Shown piece after piece: positions 32,093 to 44,036 of a stretch of DNA of 64,000 bases (the stretch's first letter is position 1; each line of letters begins with the position of its first letter). The notes beneath the pieces were generated by a model. It had not been told where the DNA came from. It saw only the letters and a program-made list of their open reading frames with translations, and made no database searches. A program made the translations under genes and the position numbers. This DNA is from Pseudomonas beijingensis. Its GTDB lineage: Bacteria; Pseudomonadota; Gammaproteobacteria; Pseudomonadales; Pseudomonadaceae. The stretch is taken from assembly GCF_030687295.1 (NCBI RefSeq), contig NZ_CP117425.1, forward strand, positions 5,398,001 to 5,462,000, read 5' to 3'.

Positions 32093-32578
32093 ATGGAACG
32101 CATCTACATCGGCATGGGCAGCAACCTGGCCGAACCCGCCGAACAATTGCGCAGTGCCGTCCAGGCGCTGGCGCAATTGCCCGACACCCAACTGGTGGGG
32201 GTCTCGGCGTTTTATCAAAGCGATTCCCTGCTACCCGGCCAGCCGCGCTACACCAACGCGGTGGCGGCGCTGGACAGCCACCTGGCACCGCTTGACTTGC
32301 TCGATGCGCTGCAAGCCATCGAAACCGGACAGGGTCGCGAACGCCTCGAACGCTGGGGCCCACGCACCCTGGACCTGGATATCCTGCTGTTTGGCGAGCG
32401 CCTGATCGACGAGCCTCGCCTCAAGGTCCCCCACTACCACATGCAGGCCCGGGCCTTTGTCCTGTACCCGCTGGCCGAATTGGCCCCCGCCGACTTGCGC
32501 CTGGCCGATGGGCGCCTGCTCAAGGATCTCCTTGCGGCGTGCCCATTCGTTGGTCTGGAACGCTTGCCACCGAACTGA
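32093..32578 (+). CDS. folK: 2-amino-4-hydroxy-6-hydroxymethyldihydropteridine pyrophosphokinase
   Basis: 161 residues with the HPPK signature RWGPRTLDLDILLFG (metal-binding Asp pair) and the N-terminal GMGSNL. It transfers pyrophosphate from ATP to the pterin in folate synthesis. It follows pcnB with a 3-base gap. Here panB-panC come after a REP and a separate promoter region, so the link to pan is probably not a single transcript. Confidence 0.96.
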   Translation: MERIYIGMGSNLAEPAEQLRSAVQALAQLPDTQLVGVSAFYQSDSLLPGQPRYTNAVAALDSHLAPLDLLDALQAIETGQGRERLERWGPRTLDLDILLFGERLIDEPRLKVPHYHMQARAFVLYPLAELAPADLRLADGRLLKDLLAACPFVGLERLPPN

Positions 32579-32590
32579 AGCAGTTCCTCT

Positions 32591-32685
32591 TGTGGGAGCA
32601 AAGCTTGCTCGCAATTGCGGTGGGCCAGTGAACATCCATACCGTCTTCTGATCCACCGCCATCGCGAGCAAGCTTTGCTCCCACA
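32591..32685. repeat. REP doublet (REPIN) 4, variant units
   Basis: Inverted pair of a variant REP unit (TGTGGGAGCAAAGCTTGCTC...) between folK and panB. The arms are one base longer than in the other copies. Confidence 0.88.
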
Positions 32686-32775
32686 GGATGCGGTACTGGA
32701 CAGTCATTCCGGGGACACACTCCTACGCTGAAACGCATCAGTAACCCCGGTAACACCCGGCGGTAACACATCCAA

Positions 32776-32804
32776 TTGACTTCCCGAGTGCTCCTCACGA
32801 CTAT
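32776..32804 (+). promoter_or_regulatory. Possible sigma70 promoter for panB
   Basis: TTGACT (32776-32781), 17 bases, GACTAT (32799-32804), about 145 bases before the panB start. The -35 is good, the -10 moderate. GGTAACAC repeats just upstream (about 32749-32768) are of unknown meaning. Confidence 0.4.
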
Positions 32805-32947
32805 AGGCGTCCCGTAGCCGCCAACGCGGCGTTTAAAGGGCGCAATCCAGGCCTTACAAGCACCACGCATAGAAGGTGCGCCTGTATAAATGGCGAATCA
32901 TGCGCGTTACTCGCAGTAGTTCACGAGCGCCTAATGAGGACTTTTTC

Positions 32948-33748
32948 ATGCCAGCTATTACCCTGACCACGCTGCAAGGTCTCAAGCAAAAAGGTGAAAA
33001 AATCACCATGCTGACCTGCTATGACGCAACCTTCGCCCATGCCTGCAATGAGGCCGGTGTCGAAGTGCTGCTGGTGGGCGATTCCCTCGGCATGGTGCTG
33101 CAAGGTCACGACAGCACACTGCCGGTGACCACCGCCGAGATGGCCTACCATGTGGCCGCCGTCAAACGCGGTAACACCGATGCGTTGATCCTCGCCGACC
33201 TGCCGTTCATGGCCTACGCCACCCTCGAACAAACCATGACCAACAGCGCCATGCTGATGCAGGCCGGTGCCCACATGGTCAAGGTCGAAGGCGCGTTGTG
33301 GCTGGCCGACTCGATTCGGCTGCTGGCCGAGCGGGGTATCCCAGTGTGCGCGCACCTGGGCCTGACCCCCCAAGCGGTGAATATCCTCGGCGGCTACAAG
33401 GTCCAGGGCCGCAATGAAAACCAGGCGCGGCAGATGCGCGCCGATGCGATTGCGCTGGAGCAGGCGGGTGCGGCGATGTTGCTGCTCGAATGCGTGCCCA
33501 GCGAACTGGCGGAAGAAATCACCCAGGCGGTGAAGATCCCGGTGATCGGGATCGGCGCCGGCAACGCCACCGATGGCCAGGTGCTGGTGCTGCACGACAT
33601 GCTCGGGCTGTCGATCACCGGTCGCGTGCCCAAGTTCGTGAAGAACTTCATGGTCGGGCAAACCTCCATCCAGGGCGCCCTGAGTGCCTACGTCGCGGAA
33701 GTCAAGGCGGCGACCTTCCCGGGCGCCGAACACGGGTTTTCCGCATGA
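32948..33748 (+). CDS. panB: 3-methyl-2-oxobutanoate hydroxymethyltransferase
   Basis: 266 residues from [10 protein letters not shown], behind a GAGGA ribosome site; the longer in-frame start adds unrelated residues. A TIM-barrel enzyme with [19 protein letters not shown] and KVEGALW characteristic of PanB. It makes ketopantoate from 2-oxoisovalerate, which derives from the ilv pathway, in pantothenate and CoA synthesis. Overlaps panC by 4 bases. Confidence 0.97.
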   Translation: MPAITLTTLQGLKQKGEKITMLTCYDATFAHACNEAGVEVLLVGDSLGMVLQGHDSTLPVTTAEMAYHVAAVKRGNTDALILADLPFMAYATLEQTMTNSAMLMQAGAHMVKVEGALWLADSIRLLAERGIPVCAHLGLTPQAVNILGGYKVQGRNENQARQMRADAIALEQAGAAMLLLECVPSELAEEITQAVKIPVIGIGAGNATDGQVLVLHDMLGLSITGRVPKFVKNFMVGQTSIQGALSAYVAEVKAATFPGAEHGFSA

Positions 33749-34605
33749 ACACCGTCAAAACCGTACGCGAATTGCGGGCCGCCGTAGCCCGTGCCCGTGG
33801 CGAAGGCAAGCGCATCGCCTTCGTGCCGACCATGGGCAACCTGCACAGCGGTCATGTGGCGCTGGTGACCAAGGCCGCACAACGGGCCGACTTCGTGGTG
33901 GCGAGCATTTTCGTCAATCCGCTGCAATTCGGCGCTGGCGAAGACCTGGACAAATACCCCCGCACCCTCGCGGCCGACCAGGAAAAACTGCTCCAGGCCG
34001 GCTGCCAACTGCTGTTCGCCCCCAGCGTCGAAGAGATGTACCCCGACGGCATGGCCGGACAGACCCGGGTCAGCGTCCCGCAATTGTCCGAAGGCTTGTG
34101 CGGCGCCAGCCGTCCCGGGCATTTCGAGGGTGTGGCGACGGTGGTCAGCAAGCTGTTCAACATGGTCCAGCCTGACCTGGCGGTGTTTGGCCAGAAAGAC
34201 TTCCAGCAACTGGCGGTGATCCGCGCCCTGGTCCATGACTTGAACATGCCGATCCAGATCATCGGCGAGCCGACCGTGCGCGCCGAGGATGGCTTGGCGC
34301 TGTCGTCGCGCAACGGCTTCCTCAGCCCGGATCAACGTGCCGTCGCGCCCGTGGTCTATCGCGTCCTGAGCCAGATCGCCGAGGCAATCAAGCAGGGCCA
34401 GCGGGATTTCCCCGCGCTGATCGGCGCGCAGCTCAAGCAACTCGAAGCCGCCGGCCTGCGTCCCGATTACCTGGAAATCCGTCACGCCAAGACCCTGCGC
34501 CCAGCGTTGAGCGAGGACCGCGACCTGGTGATTCTGGTGGCCGCCTTCCTCGGTACCACGCGCCTGATCGACAACCTGCATCTGGATCTCGACACCCCCG
34601 CCTGA
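33745..34605 (+). CDS. panC: Pantothenate synthetase
   Basis: 286 residues. The HIGH-type nucleotide motif is in [14 protein letters not shown] and the KMSKS-type loop in [25 protein letters not shown] is also typical. It joins pantoate and beta-alanine using ATP. The ATG overlaps the panB stop (ATGA), so translation is coupled. Confidence 0.97.
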   Translation: MNTVKTVRELRAAVARARGEGKRIAFVPTMGNLHSGHVALVTKAAQRADFVVASIFVNPLQFGAGEDLDKYPRTLAADQEKLLQAGCQLLFAPSVEEMYPDGMAGQTRVSVPQLSEGLCGASRPGHFEGVATVVSKLFNMVQPDLAVFGQKDFQQLAVIRALVHDLNMPIQIIGEPTVRAEDGLALSSRNGFLSPDQRAVAPVVYRVLSQIAEAIKQGQRDFPALIGAQLKQLEAAGLRPDYLEIRHAKTLRPALSEDRDLVILVAAFLGTTRLIDNLHLDLDTPA

Positions 34606-34619
34606 ACACCACAAAACCC

Positions 34620-34708
34620 TGTGGGAGCGAGCTTGCTCGCGATAGCAGTGGGACAGTTGATGTAATGCTGACTGACACACCGCCATCGCGAGCAAGCTCG
34701 CTCCCACA
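34620..34708. repeat. REP doublet (REPIN) 5
   Basis: Inverted pair of 24-base REP units with a 41-base centre, 15 bases after panC. The rest of the 336-base gap before pgi must hold the pgi promoter, which I cannot place confidently. Confidence 0.93.
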
Positions 34709-34941
34709 GTGGACCAGTAATATCCCCAACACCTCCGTCTGTCGGCCCTTTCCCACCCTCGTTGTATAAAAAAGTACCGGGAACCGGTCTTACAAAGTCA
34801 AGACAGATCGCAACGCGAGGTTTACTGTAGTCGCCCTGTGTCTGGCGATCGTGTCGATGCAGTGTCCGGACGCCCACCTCGAGCCGCGCCGGAATTTTTA
34901 GTGTACAAAAGGTCGTTCAAGTAAAAAGGAAACCCGCAGCG

Positions 34942-36606
34942 ATGGCGTATTACCGAACCCCTCATGACGTGACCGCTCTGCCAGCCTGGCAAGCGCTGAA
35001 TGACCACCGCAAAGCCATGCAGGATTTCAGCATGCGCGAAGCGTTCAATGCCGATCCGCAGCGTTTCACTCAATTCACCCTGTCGAGCTGCGGCCTGTTT
35101 CTCGACTACTCGAAAAACCTGATCAACGCCCAGACCCGCGACCTGCTGGTGGGCCTGGCCAACGAAGTCGACCTCAAGGGCGCGATCAAGTCGCTGTTCG
35201 AAGGCGAAATCGTCAACGCCTCGGAAAACCGCCCTGCCCTGCACACCGCCCTGCGTCGGCCGGTGGGCGACAAATTGCTGGTCAACGGCGTCAACGTGAT
35301 GCCGGACGTGCACAAAGTGCTGAACCAGATCACTGACCTGGTCGGCCGCATTCACGACGGCCTGTGGCGCGGCTACACCGAGAAGCCGATCACCGACGTG
35401 GTGAACATCGGCATCGGTGGTTCTTTCCTCGGCCCGGAACTGGTGTCCGAAGCGCTGTTGTCCTACGCGCAAAAAGGTGTTCGCTGCCACTACCTGGCGA
35501 ACATCGACGGCAGCGAGTTCCATGAACTGACCATGAAGCTGCGCGCCGAGACCACGCTGTTCATCGTCTCGTCGAAATCCTTCAACACCCTGGAAACCCT
35601 GAAGAACGCCCAGGCTGCCCGCGCCTGGTACCTGGCCCAGGGCGGTTCCGAAGCGGAGCTGTATCGCCACTTCATCGCCGTGTCGAGCAACAACGCCGCC
35701 GCCGTGGCCTTCGGTATCCGTGAAGAGAACATCTTCCCGATGTGGGACTGGGTCGGCGGGCGTTACTCGCTGTGGTCGGCCATCGGCCTGCCGATCGCCC
35801 TGGCCATCGGCATGTCGAACTTCAAGGAATTGCTCTCCGGCGCCTATTCCATGGACCAGCATTTCCAGAGCGCCCCGTTCGAGCAGAACATGCCGGTACT
35901 GCTGGCGCTGCTGGGCGTGTGGTACGGCAATTTCTGGGGCGCGCAGAGCCATGCGATCCTGCCGTACGACCACTACCTGCGCAACATCACCAAGCATTTG
36001 CAGCAGTTGGACATGGAATCCAACGGCAAGAGCGTGCGCCAGGACGGTACCCCAGTGTCGACCGACACGGGCCCAGTGATCTGGGGCGGCGTCGGCTGCA
36101 ACGGTCAGCACGCCTACCACCAGTTGCTGCACCAGGGCACCCAGTTGATACCGGCCGACTTCATCGTGCCGATCGTCAGCTTCAACCCGGTTTCCGACCA
36201 TCACCAGTGGCTGTACGCCAACTGCCTGTCCCAGAGCCAGGCACTGATGCTGGGCAAGACCCGCGCCGAGGCCGAAGCCGAGTTGCGGGACAAGGGCGCC
36301 AGCGAAGAAGAGGTGCAGAAACTGGCCTCCCACAAGGTGATTCCGGGCAACCGTCCGAGCAACACCCTCGTGGTCGAACGCATCAGCCCACGGCGCCTTG
36401 GCGCACTGGTGGCGCTGTATGAACACAAGGTGTTCGTGCAGAGCGTGGTCTGGGGCATCAACGCTTTCGACCAATGGGGCGTGGAGCTGGGCAAGGAACT
36501 GGGCAAGGGTGTCTACAACCGCCTGGTGGGCAGCGAAGAAAGCCCGGCCGATGACGCCTCGACCCAGGGCTTGATCAACTACTTCCGCGGGCGTCACCGC
36601 GGCTGA
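34942..36606 (+). CDS. pgi: Glucose-6-phosphate isomerase
   Basis: 554 residues, normal for the bacterial enzyme. Signature 1 is in [14 protein letters not shown] and signature 2 in [30 protein letters not shown] and [10 protein letters not shown] bind the sugar phosphate. It interconverts glucose-6-phosphate and fructose-6-phosphate; in Pseudomonas, which lacks phosphofructokinase, it mainly serves gluconeogenesis and the cyclic Entner-Doudoroff route. Ribosome site AAAGGA before ATG. Single-gene unit flanked by REPs. Confidence 0.98.
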   Translation: MAYYRTPHDVTALPAWQALNDHRKAMQDFSMREAFNADPQRFTQFTLSSCGLFLDYSKNLINAQTRDLLVGLANEVDLKGAIKSLFEGEIVNASENRPALHTALRRPVGDKLLVNGVNVMPDVHKVLNQITDLVGRIHDGLWRGYTEKPITDVVNIGIGGSFLGPELVSEALLSYAQKGVRCHYLANIDGSEFHELTMKLRAETTLFIVSSKSFNTLETLKNAQAARAWYLAQGGSEAELYRHFIAVSSNNAAAVAFGIREENIFPMWDWVGGRYSLWSAIGLPIALAIGMSNFKELLSGAYSMDQHFQSAPFEQNMPVLLALLGVWYGNFWGAQSHAILPYDHYLRNITKHLQQLDMESNGKSVRQDGTPVSTDTGPVIWGGVGCNGQHAYHQLLHQGTQLIPADFIVPIVSFNPVSDHHQWLYANCLSQSQALMLGKTRAEAEAELRDKGASEEEVQKLASHKVIPGNRPSNTLVVERISPRRLGALVALYEHKVFVQSVVWGINAFDQWGVELGKELGKGVYNRLVGSEESPADDASTQGLINYFRGRHRG

Positions 36607-36626
36607 TCGAGTTCACCGCTAATCCC

Positions 36627-36715
36627 TGTGGGAGCGAGCTTGCTCGCGATGGCGGTGTGTCAGTCAACCTCTGTGTTACTGATCCACCCCCATCGCGAGC
36701 AAGCTCGCTCCCACA
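36627..36715. repeat. REP doublet (REPIN) 6
   Basis: Inverted pair of 24-base REP units with a 41-base centre between pgi and acs. Confidence 0.93.
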
Positions 36716-36773
36716 GTTGCTTTGTGCAGACTTGAACCCTCAGGCTACTGGGCGCATCTTTATGACTTGTCGC

Positions 36774-36789
36774 AAAACAAGAATAAGGA
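36774..36789 (+). promoter_or_regulatory. CA motif (Hfq/Crc target) over the acs ribosome-binding site
   Basis: AAAACAAGAATAAGGA, an A-rich triplet pattern (AAC-AAG-AAT-AAG) that runs into the Shine-Dalgarno AAGGA, 6 bases before ATG. Hfq with Crc binds such sequences to block translation. Confidence 0.65.
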
Positions 36790-36795
36790 ACCGTC

Positions 36796-38733
<1,938 letters not shown>

Positions 38734-38785
38734 GCCAAACGACGCGGTTCCCCCTGAGGTACCGCGTCCTTGTGGCGAGGGGCTT

Positions 38786-38872
38786 TGTGGGAGCAAAGCT
38801 TGCTCGCGAAACAGGCACCTCGATTCCTGAAAGACCGCATCGCCTTCATCGCGGGCAAGCCTTGCTCCCACA
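38786..38872. repeat. REP doublet (REPIN) 7, divergent units
   Basis: Inverted pair of variant REP units (TGTGGGAGCAAAGC... / GGCAAGCCTTGCTCCCACA), preceded by a fragment TGTGGCGAGGGG of another REP type. Between acs and the methyltransferase gene. Confidence 0.85.
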
Positions 38873-38979
38873 AAGCCCTTCGCCATAGGTCAGAGCCCGA
38901 CTCAACAGCATGCAATACCCAACCCGAGTATCCATAACTGCTAAACTCCCGCGCCTCATTTCTCAAAGGCGCGCCCGGC

Positions 38980-39996
38980 ATGTCTTCCTTGAATCAGGCG
39001 CTGCGCGCCGCCCTCGACCAGCGTCAGGAACTGCTCGGCCAATTGCATGAGCAAGGCACCGATTGCTATCGCCTGTTCCACGGCAGCCAGGAAGGCGCGC
39101 CCGGCCTGACCGTCGACCGCTACGGCCCGCAACTGCTGGTGCAGAGCTTCCATCAGTCACTGGAGCGCGACGACCTGCTGCAACTGCATGGCCTCGTCAA
39201 CGAATGGCTGGGCCTGGAAACCTTGTTGGTCTACAACGACCGCGCCCGGGGCAATTCGCGCATCGACCGCCAGGACACGGTCTATCAGGCGGACGAGGCC
39301 GCCCTGCAAGACCTGGTCGGGCATGAATGGGGCTTGAATTATCGCGTTCGCGGCCGCCATGCCGGGCAGGATCCCTTGCTGTTTCTCGACCTGCGCAACG
39401 CCCGAGGCTGGGTCAAGGCAAACAGCCGTGGCAAAAGCGTGTTGAACCTGTTCGCCTACACCTGTGGCGTCGGCCTGAGCGCTGCGGCCGGTGGCGCGCG
39501 GGAGGTGTGCAACCTGGACTTCGCCGAAGGCAACCTGGCGGTGGGCCGCGAAAACGGCCTGCTCAACCCCGATTTGCCACCCATGGAATTCGTGCAGTCG
39601 GATTACTTCCCGGCGATTCGCCAACTGGCCGGCCTGCCCATCAGCCAGCGTCGCGGGCAAAAACTGCCCAGCTATGTGCGCCTGGAGCAACGCCAGTACG
39701 ACCTGGTGCTGCTCGACCCTCCGGCCTGGGCCAAAAGTGCCTTCGGCACTGTCGACTTGTTGCGCGACTACCAAAGCCTGCTGAAACCGGCGCTGCTCAC
39801 CACCGCTGACAATGGCGTGCTGATCTGCTGCAACAACCTGGCAAAAGTGCCCATGGACGACTGGCGCGAGCAGGTGTTGCGTTGTGCGGAAAAAGCTGGC
39901 CGACCGGTGCGCGAGTGGAGCGTGCTGGCACCCGGCAGCGATTTTCCCTCCCTGGATCAACAACCGCCACTCAAGACGCTGATCCTCCAACTCTAA
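38980..39996 (+). CDS. SAM-dependent methyltransferase, RlmI-like (23S rRNA m5C type)
   Basis: 338 residues. A short N-terminal RNA-binding-like region is followed by a Rossmann methyltransferase: SAM loop FAYTCGVGLSAAAGGA, acidic residue in NLDFAEGN, catalytic-type DLVLLDPPAWAKS, and CCNNLAK late in the protein. The layout is that of the RlmI/RlmK rRNA cytosine methyltransferases, but it is shorter than E. coli RlmI and its target is not known. Confidence 0.82.
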   Translation: MSSLNQALRAALDQRQELLGQLHEQGTDCYRLFHGSQEGAPGLTVDRYGPQLLVQSFHQSLERDDLLQLHGLVNEWLGLETLLVYNDRARGNSRIDRQDTVYQADEAALQDLVGHEWGLNYRVRGRHAGQDPLLFLDLRNARGWVKANSRGKSVLNLFAYTCGVGLSAAAGGAREVCNLDFAEGNLAVGRENGLLNPDLPPMEFVQSDYFPAIRQLAGLPISQRRGQKLPSYVRLEQRQYDLVLLDPPAWAKSAFGTVDLLRDYQSLLKPALLTTADNGVLICCNNLAKVPMDDWREQVLRCAEKAGRPVREWSVLAPGSDFPSLDQQPPLKTLILQL

Positions 39997-40103
39997 GCCA
40001 GACTCGGAATTCTTACGCGCAAAACGGACAAATCTGTTAAATCACAGTGGCTTCGGAACCGTAAACGCATGCCATACTCCAAGGCACTCTGAATTCACAC
40101 TAG

Positions 40104-43049
40104 ATGAAGCCGCACATGCCCAAAGGATTGATTCGCGCTTTCGGCGCCCTGTTGACCGCACTGGCCCTCTACAGCCTGTTGGGTTTTCTGATATTGCCGG
40201 GCATTGCCTTGCGCATCGCCAATCAGCAATTGGCCGCCCATGCGACAGTGCCGGCGCAGATCCAGCGTATAGAACTCAATCCTTTCAGCCTTGAAGTCAC
40301 CCTCTGGGGCCTGAATATTGGCGAGCCAGGCAAGGAGCAGGTCGGCTTCGAACGGCTCTACGCCAATCTGCAACTCGACAGCTTGTGGTCCGGCGCCCTG
40401 CATCTGGTCGACATCGAGCTGGACAAGCCCAAGACCGAAGTCGTGTTCACCAAGGACGGCCAGTTGAACCTGCTGGGCCTGTTCAAGCTGCCTGCCAGCG
40501 AACCGACGCCCGCCGATCCCGAGGCCAAGCCGTTCCCCCTGCGGGTCGATCGAATCAAGTTGGCCGGCGGATACGTGCATTTCCAGGACCTGCGCCCCAG
40601 CGAGCCCATCGAATTCCTCTACGACACCCTCGATTTCGAGCTGAAGAACCTCAGTACCCTGCCCGACGACAATGCCGACATGACTCTGGTGGCGGCCGGC
40701 CCCCAGGGCGGACAGATCGATTGGACCGGCAATTTCAGCCTCACACCCATTGCCTCCCAAGGCACGCTCAAGGTCACTGGCGGCCAAATGAAAGCCTGGT
40801 GGCCCTACGTACGCGACGCCGTACCGCTGGTGTTGGAAAACGGCGTCCTGAACCTCAACGCCGATTACAAGCTCAACCTGGCCAAAGGCACCGAGCTGCT
40901 GCTCAACAACGTCGCCGTCAGTGTCGCGCCCTTCGCCATCAAGTCCCCCGATGGCCGTCCACTGGTGAAACTCGAACGCCTGGACGTGAGCGAAACCACG
41001 GTGGACCTGGCCAAGCAGCAGGTTATCGTGGGCAAGATCCGCAGCCAGAAGCTGGAAACCTGGGCCGCTCGCGAGGCGGACGGGCAGTTGGACTGGCAGA
41101 AGCTCTTCGCCAGCCAGCCAGCCAAACCGCAGGTCAAGGCTGAACCGGCATCCGCCCCGGCGGCGGCCGACTCGCCAAAAGCTGAACCGGCACCGCCCAG
41201 CAAACCGTGGCAAGTGCTGTTGAAGGACGTGCAACTGCGCGACTACCGAGTGCACCTGGCCGACCGCCAGGCGCAGCCCGCCGTGGCCCTGGAGGTCGGC
41301 CCACTGAGACTCGACCTGCAGAACTACGACACCCTCAATGGCTCGCCCTTTACCCTCAAGCTGGACACCGGACTGGGCAAACAGGGCAAGATCCTGGCCG
41401 ATGGCGAGGTCAACCTGAACCCGATCAGCGCCAGGCTCAAGGTCAAGACCCAGGACATCGACCTGCGTGTCGCCCAGTCGTATATCAACCCATTCATTCG
41501 CCTGGAGCTGCGCTCCGGGATGCTCGGCAGTGACTTGGCGGTCGACCTCAAAAGCACCGAGCCGCTGGCATTCGCCGTCACCGGCCGCGCCCAGGTCGAT
41601 CAGTTGCACACCCTCGACACCCTCAAGACCCGTGATTTCCTCAAGTGGCAGAAACTGGTCCTCGAGGGCCTGAACTATCAGCACGGCGACAGCCTGTCCA
41701 TCGACAAGGTCAACCTGTTCCAGCCTTACGCGCGGTTCATGATCAATGACGACCGCACCACCAACGTCGATGACCTGCTGATCCCGCAACCGGCCGACAG
41801 CGGCACGAAGAGCACCGCGGCAAAACCGGCGTCCCAGGAAAAACCGCTGGGCATTCACATCGGCGGCATCGCCATCAACGACGGTTCGGCCAACTTCGCC
41901 GACTTCAGCCTGACGCCCAACTTCGCCACGGCCATCCAGCAACTCAATGGCCAGATCGGCACCATCGACAGCCGCCAGGCTCAACCGGCCAGCGTGGACG
42001 TCAAGGGCAAGGTCGACCGTTACGCACCTGTCACTATCAAGGGCGCGGTCAACCCCTTCGACCCGATGGCCAGCCTCGACATCGCCACCAGTTTCAAACG
42101 GGTCGAGCTGACGACCCTGACGCCCTACTCCGGCAAGTTCGCCGGTTATCGCATCCGCAAGGGCCGGCTCAATCTCGATCTGCATTACCGAATCACCAAG
42201 GGCCAGCTCCAGGCGGAGAACAAGGTGGTGGTCGAGCAATTGCAGCTGGGGGAAAAAGTCGACAGCCCGGACGCCGTGAGCCTGCCGCTGAAACTGGCCA
42301 TCGCTTTGCTCAAGGACTCAGAGGGCAAGATTTCCATCGAACTGCCGGTCACTGGCAACCTCAACGATCCGCAGTTCAGTGTCATGCCAATCGTCTGGCA
42401 GACCCTGCGCAACCTGGTGGTACGCGCGGCCCAGGCGCCGTTCAAGCTCATCGGCGGGCTGGTGGCCGGCGGCGGCTCGGAGGACCTGGGCAGCGTCGCG
42501 TTTGCGCCGGGCTCCAGCGACCTGAGCAAGGACAACGAAGGCACGCTGCTCAAACTCTCCGAAGCCCTGGCCAAACGGCCGGAGCTGCGCCTGGAGATCG
42601 AAGGCACCGCCGCCGAGAGCAGCGACGGACCATTGCTCGCCGCCCAGCGCCTGGAGCGCGAATACCAGTACAACTACTACAAGATGCTCCAGCGTCGGGG
42701 CGACAAAGTTCCGGCCCAGGCTTCGCTGATAGAAGTGCCCGAGGATGAAAAGGCCCCGCTGCTCGAAGGCATCTACCGCACGCGCCTCAAGACCCAGCCG
42801 CCGGCCGAATGGACGCAACTGGATAAAAAGGCCCGTATCGAGAAACTGCGCGAAGGCGTGATCAAGTTCTGGAGCGGCAGCGACGTGCTATTGCGTCAGC
42901 TGGGGCAGGAACGGGCCAGCAGCATCAAGGATTTCCTGGTGGACAAAGGCCAATTGGCCGACGACCGCGTGTATTTCATCGACGCCAGCCTCGGCCAGGC
43001 TGAAAGCGATGGCCGGGTGATTACCCCTATGCATCTGGATGCCGAATAA
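40104..43049 (+). CDS. Large AsmA-like/DUF748 envelope protein with OmpA-like C-terminus
   Basis: 981 residues; ATG at 40104 or 40116. One N-terminal membrane anchor (about 10-35), then a long periplasmic region of DUF748/AsmA-like repeats (about 40-770) with Lys/Ala/Pro linkers near 345-370 and 565-580. The C-terminus (about 792-980) starts with FAPGSSDLSKDNEGTLLKLSEALAKRPELRLEIEG, resembling an OmpA-type domain. AsmA-like proteins form grooved beta structures that move lipid across the envelope; that role is an inference here. The DUF2845 gene starts 1 base after its stop. Confidence 0.8.
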   Translation: MKPHMPKGLIRAFGALLTALALYSLLGFLILPGIALRIANQQLAAHATVPAQIQRIELNPFSLEVTLWGLNIGEPGKEQVGFERLYANLQLDSLWSGALHLVDIELDKPKTEVVFTKDGQLNLLGLFKLPASEPTPADPEAKPFPLRVDRIKLAGGYVHFQDLRPSEPIEFLYDTLDFELKNLSTLPDDNADMTLVAAGPQGGQIDWTGNFSLTPIASQGTLKVTGGQMKAWWPYVRDAVPLVLENGVLNLNADYKLNLAKGTELLLNNVAVSVAPFAIKSPDGRPLVKLERLDVSETTVDLAKQQVIVGKIRSQKLETWAAREADGQLDWQKLFASQPAKPQVKAEPASAPAAADSPKAEPAPPSKPWQVLLKDVQLRDYRVHLADRQAQPAVALEVGPLRLDLQNYDTLNGSPFTLKLDTGLGKQGKILADGEVNLNPISARLKVKTQDIDLRVAQSYINPFIRLELRSGMLGSDLAVDLKSTEPLAFAVTGRAQVDQLHTLDTLKTRDFLKWQKLVLEGLNYQHGDSLSIDKVNLFQPYARFMINDDRTTNVDDLLIPQPADSGTKSTAAKPASQEKPLGIHIGGIAINDGSANFADFSLTPNFATAIQQLNGQIGTIDSRQAQPASVDVKGKVDRYAPVTIKGAVNPFDPMASLDIATSFKRVELTTLTPYSGKFAGYRIRKGRLNLDLHYRITKGQLQAENKVVVEQLQLGEKVDSPDAVSLPLKLAIALLKDSEGKISIELPVTGNLNDPQFSVMPIVWQTLRNLVVRAAQAPFKLIGGLVAGGGSEDLGSVAFAPGSSDLSKDNEGTLLKLSEALAKRPELRLEIEGTAAESSDGPLLAAQRLEREYQYNYYKMLQRRGDKVPAQASLIEVPEDEKAPLLEGIYRTRLKTQPPAEWTQLDKKARIEKLREGVIKFWSGSDVLLRQLGQERASSIKDFLVDKGQLADDRVYFIDASLGQAESDGRVITPMHLDAE

Positions 43050-43050
43050 G

Positions 43051-43347
43051 ATGAAACCCTGGTACGGGCTCAGCCTGGGTCTGTTGCTCGCCGCCGGTCA
43101 GGTATCGGCTGCTGACACGCTGCGCTGCGGCAGCCAGTTGATCAGCGTCGGCGACCGCTCCAGTGAAGTGCTGCAAAAGTGCGGGGAGCCCGCGGCACGG
43201 GATGACCTGGGCTATAAACGCAGCGTCAATCGCCGGGAGGAATACCCGGTGGAAGAATGGACCTACGGCCCCAACAGCGGCATGTACCAGTACCTGCGTT
43301 TCGAGGGGAATCGGCTGGTGCAGATCACCAGCAAGCGGGGGCGGTGA
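43051..43347 (+). CDS. DUF2845 domain-containing secreted protein
   Basis: 98 residues with a signal peptide (MKPWYGLSLGLLLAAGQVSA) and a small domain with two cysteines (TLRCGSQLI, LQKCGEPAAR) and VEEWTYGPNSGMYQYLRFEGNRLV, the pattern of DUF2845. The fold recalls SmpA/BamE-type envelope domains. It follows the AsmA-like gene directly, so joint transcription and an outer-envelope role are plausible. Confidence 0.82.
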   Translation: MKPWYGLSLGLLLAAGQVSAADTLRCGSQLISVGDRSSEVLQKCGEPAARDDLGYKRSVNRREEYPVEEWTYGPNSGMYQYLRFEGNRLVQITSKRGR

Positions 43348-43360
43348 ATGTACCGCCGCC

Positions 43361-43488
43361 ATCACGAGCAAGCTCGCTCCCACATTTGATCGCATTGCTT
43401 CCGGCAGAACTCGATCCCCTGGGGGAACAGGCTTGATCGCTTTCTTCTGAAAGAACTCGATCCCTGTGGGAGCGAGCTTGCTCGCGAT
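43361..43488. repeat. Pair of REP units in the opposite arrangement
   Basis: REP units at 43361-43384 and 43465-43488 face the other way round from REPINs 1-7 (ATC...CCCACA first, then TGTGGG...GAT), with an 80-base centre that carries two imperfect AACTCGATCCC repeats. The gap of 335 bases between genes also holds a hairpin at 43545-43574. Confidence 0.88.
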
Positions 43489-43544
43489 AAGGACAACCCG
43501 GTTTCCCCGGCCGGACCGCACACTCTTCCCTCCCCAGAATAGAA

Positions 43545-43574
43545 CAGGCCCCCGGCACGAATGCCGGGGGCCTG
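43545..43574 (-). terminator. Strong GC hairpin, probable terminator of the BON gene
   Basis: Perfect stem AGGCCCCCGGC/GCCGGGGGCCT with a 6-base loop. On the minus strand it lies about 110 bases past the BON-domain gene and is followed by the T-rich GTTCTATTCT. It may work in both directions. Confidence 0.6.
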
Positions 43575-43682
43575 TAATGGCCACGTCCGTGTGGCCTTTC
43601 GCATGAACTCCAAAGCAACGGCAAGCGTATGACTCAGCCCGCTTACCGTGCCTTCTCCCGGTCCAGGCGAGAAGTCTTAGCC

Positions 43683-44036
43683 TTACTCGGCTTTCAGGCC
43701 GTCAGCCGATACGGCCTTGACGCCTTTGATTTTCTTGGCGATCGCCACGGCGGTGTCTTTTTGTGCATCAGTGACTTTGGTCATCGAAGACAGGGACACA
43801 ACACCTTTATTGGTTTCGACTTTGATGTCGCTGCCAGGAATGCCTTTTTCGGTGACCAGGTCAGCTTTGACCTTGGTGGTGATCCAGGTATCGGAAACGT
43901 CTTCCTTGGCCTCTGTCACTTCGCCCGCAGCCAGCATCATTGGCGCCTGAGTTGCTTGAGTGGTCTCGGCGAATGCGCTAGCCATGGTCAGGGTCAGTGC
44001 GGTAGCAGCGGCGGCAGTGATAGCGAACTTCTTCAT
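43683..44036 (-). CDS. Periplasmic BON-domain protein
   Basis: 117 residues from the ATG at 44036, behind AGGAGT. Signal peptide (MKKFAITAAAATALTLTMASAFA), then one BON domain (WITTKVKADLVTEKGIPGSDIKVETNKGVVSLSSM..., KKIKGVKAV). BON domains bind lipid and occur in OsmY/DolP-type envelope-stress proteins. OsmY has two, this has one. Isolated gene; 267 bases to pilA hold no other gene that I see. Confidence 0.88.
   Translation of the reverse strand: MKKFAITAAAATALTLTMASAFAETTQATQAPMMLAAGEVTEAKEDVSDTWITTKVKADLVTEKGIPGSDIKVETNKGVVSLSSMTKVTDAQKDTAVAIAKKIKGVKAVSADGLKAE

Noticed and set aside
32749..32768. GGTAACAC direct repeats before panB as a CbrB site.
   Set aside because: The half-sites are in direct, not inverted, order, and no sigma54 promoter follows.
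34822..36597. Minus-strand frame of 591 residues opposite pgi.
   Set aside because: Antisense shadow; overlaps a complete, well-conserved enzyme gene.
40095..42239. Minus-strand frame of 714 residues opposite the DUF748 gene.
   Set aside because: Antisense shadow without start signal or domain.
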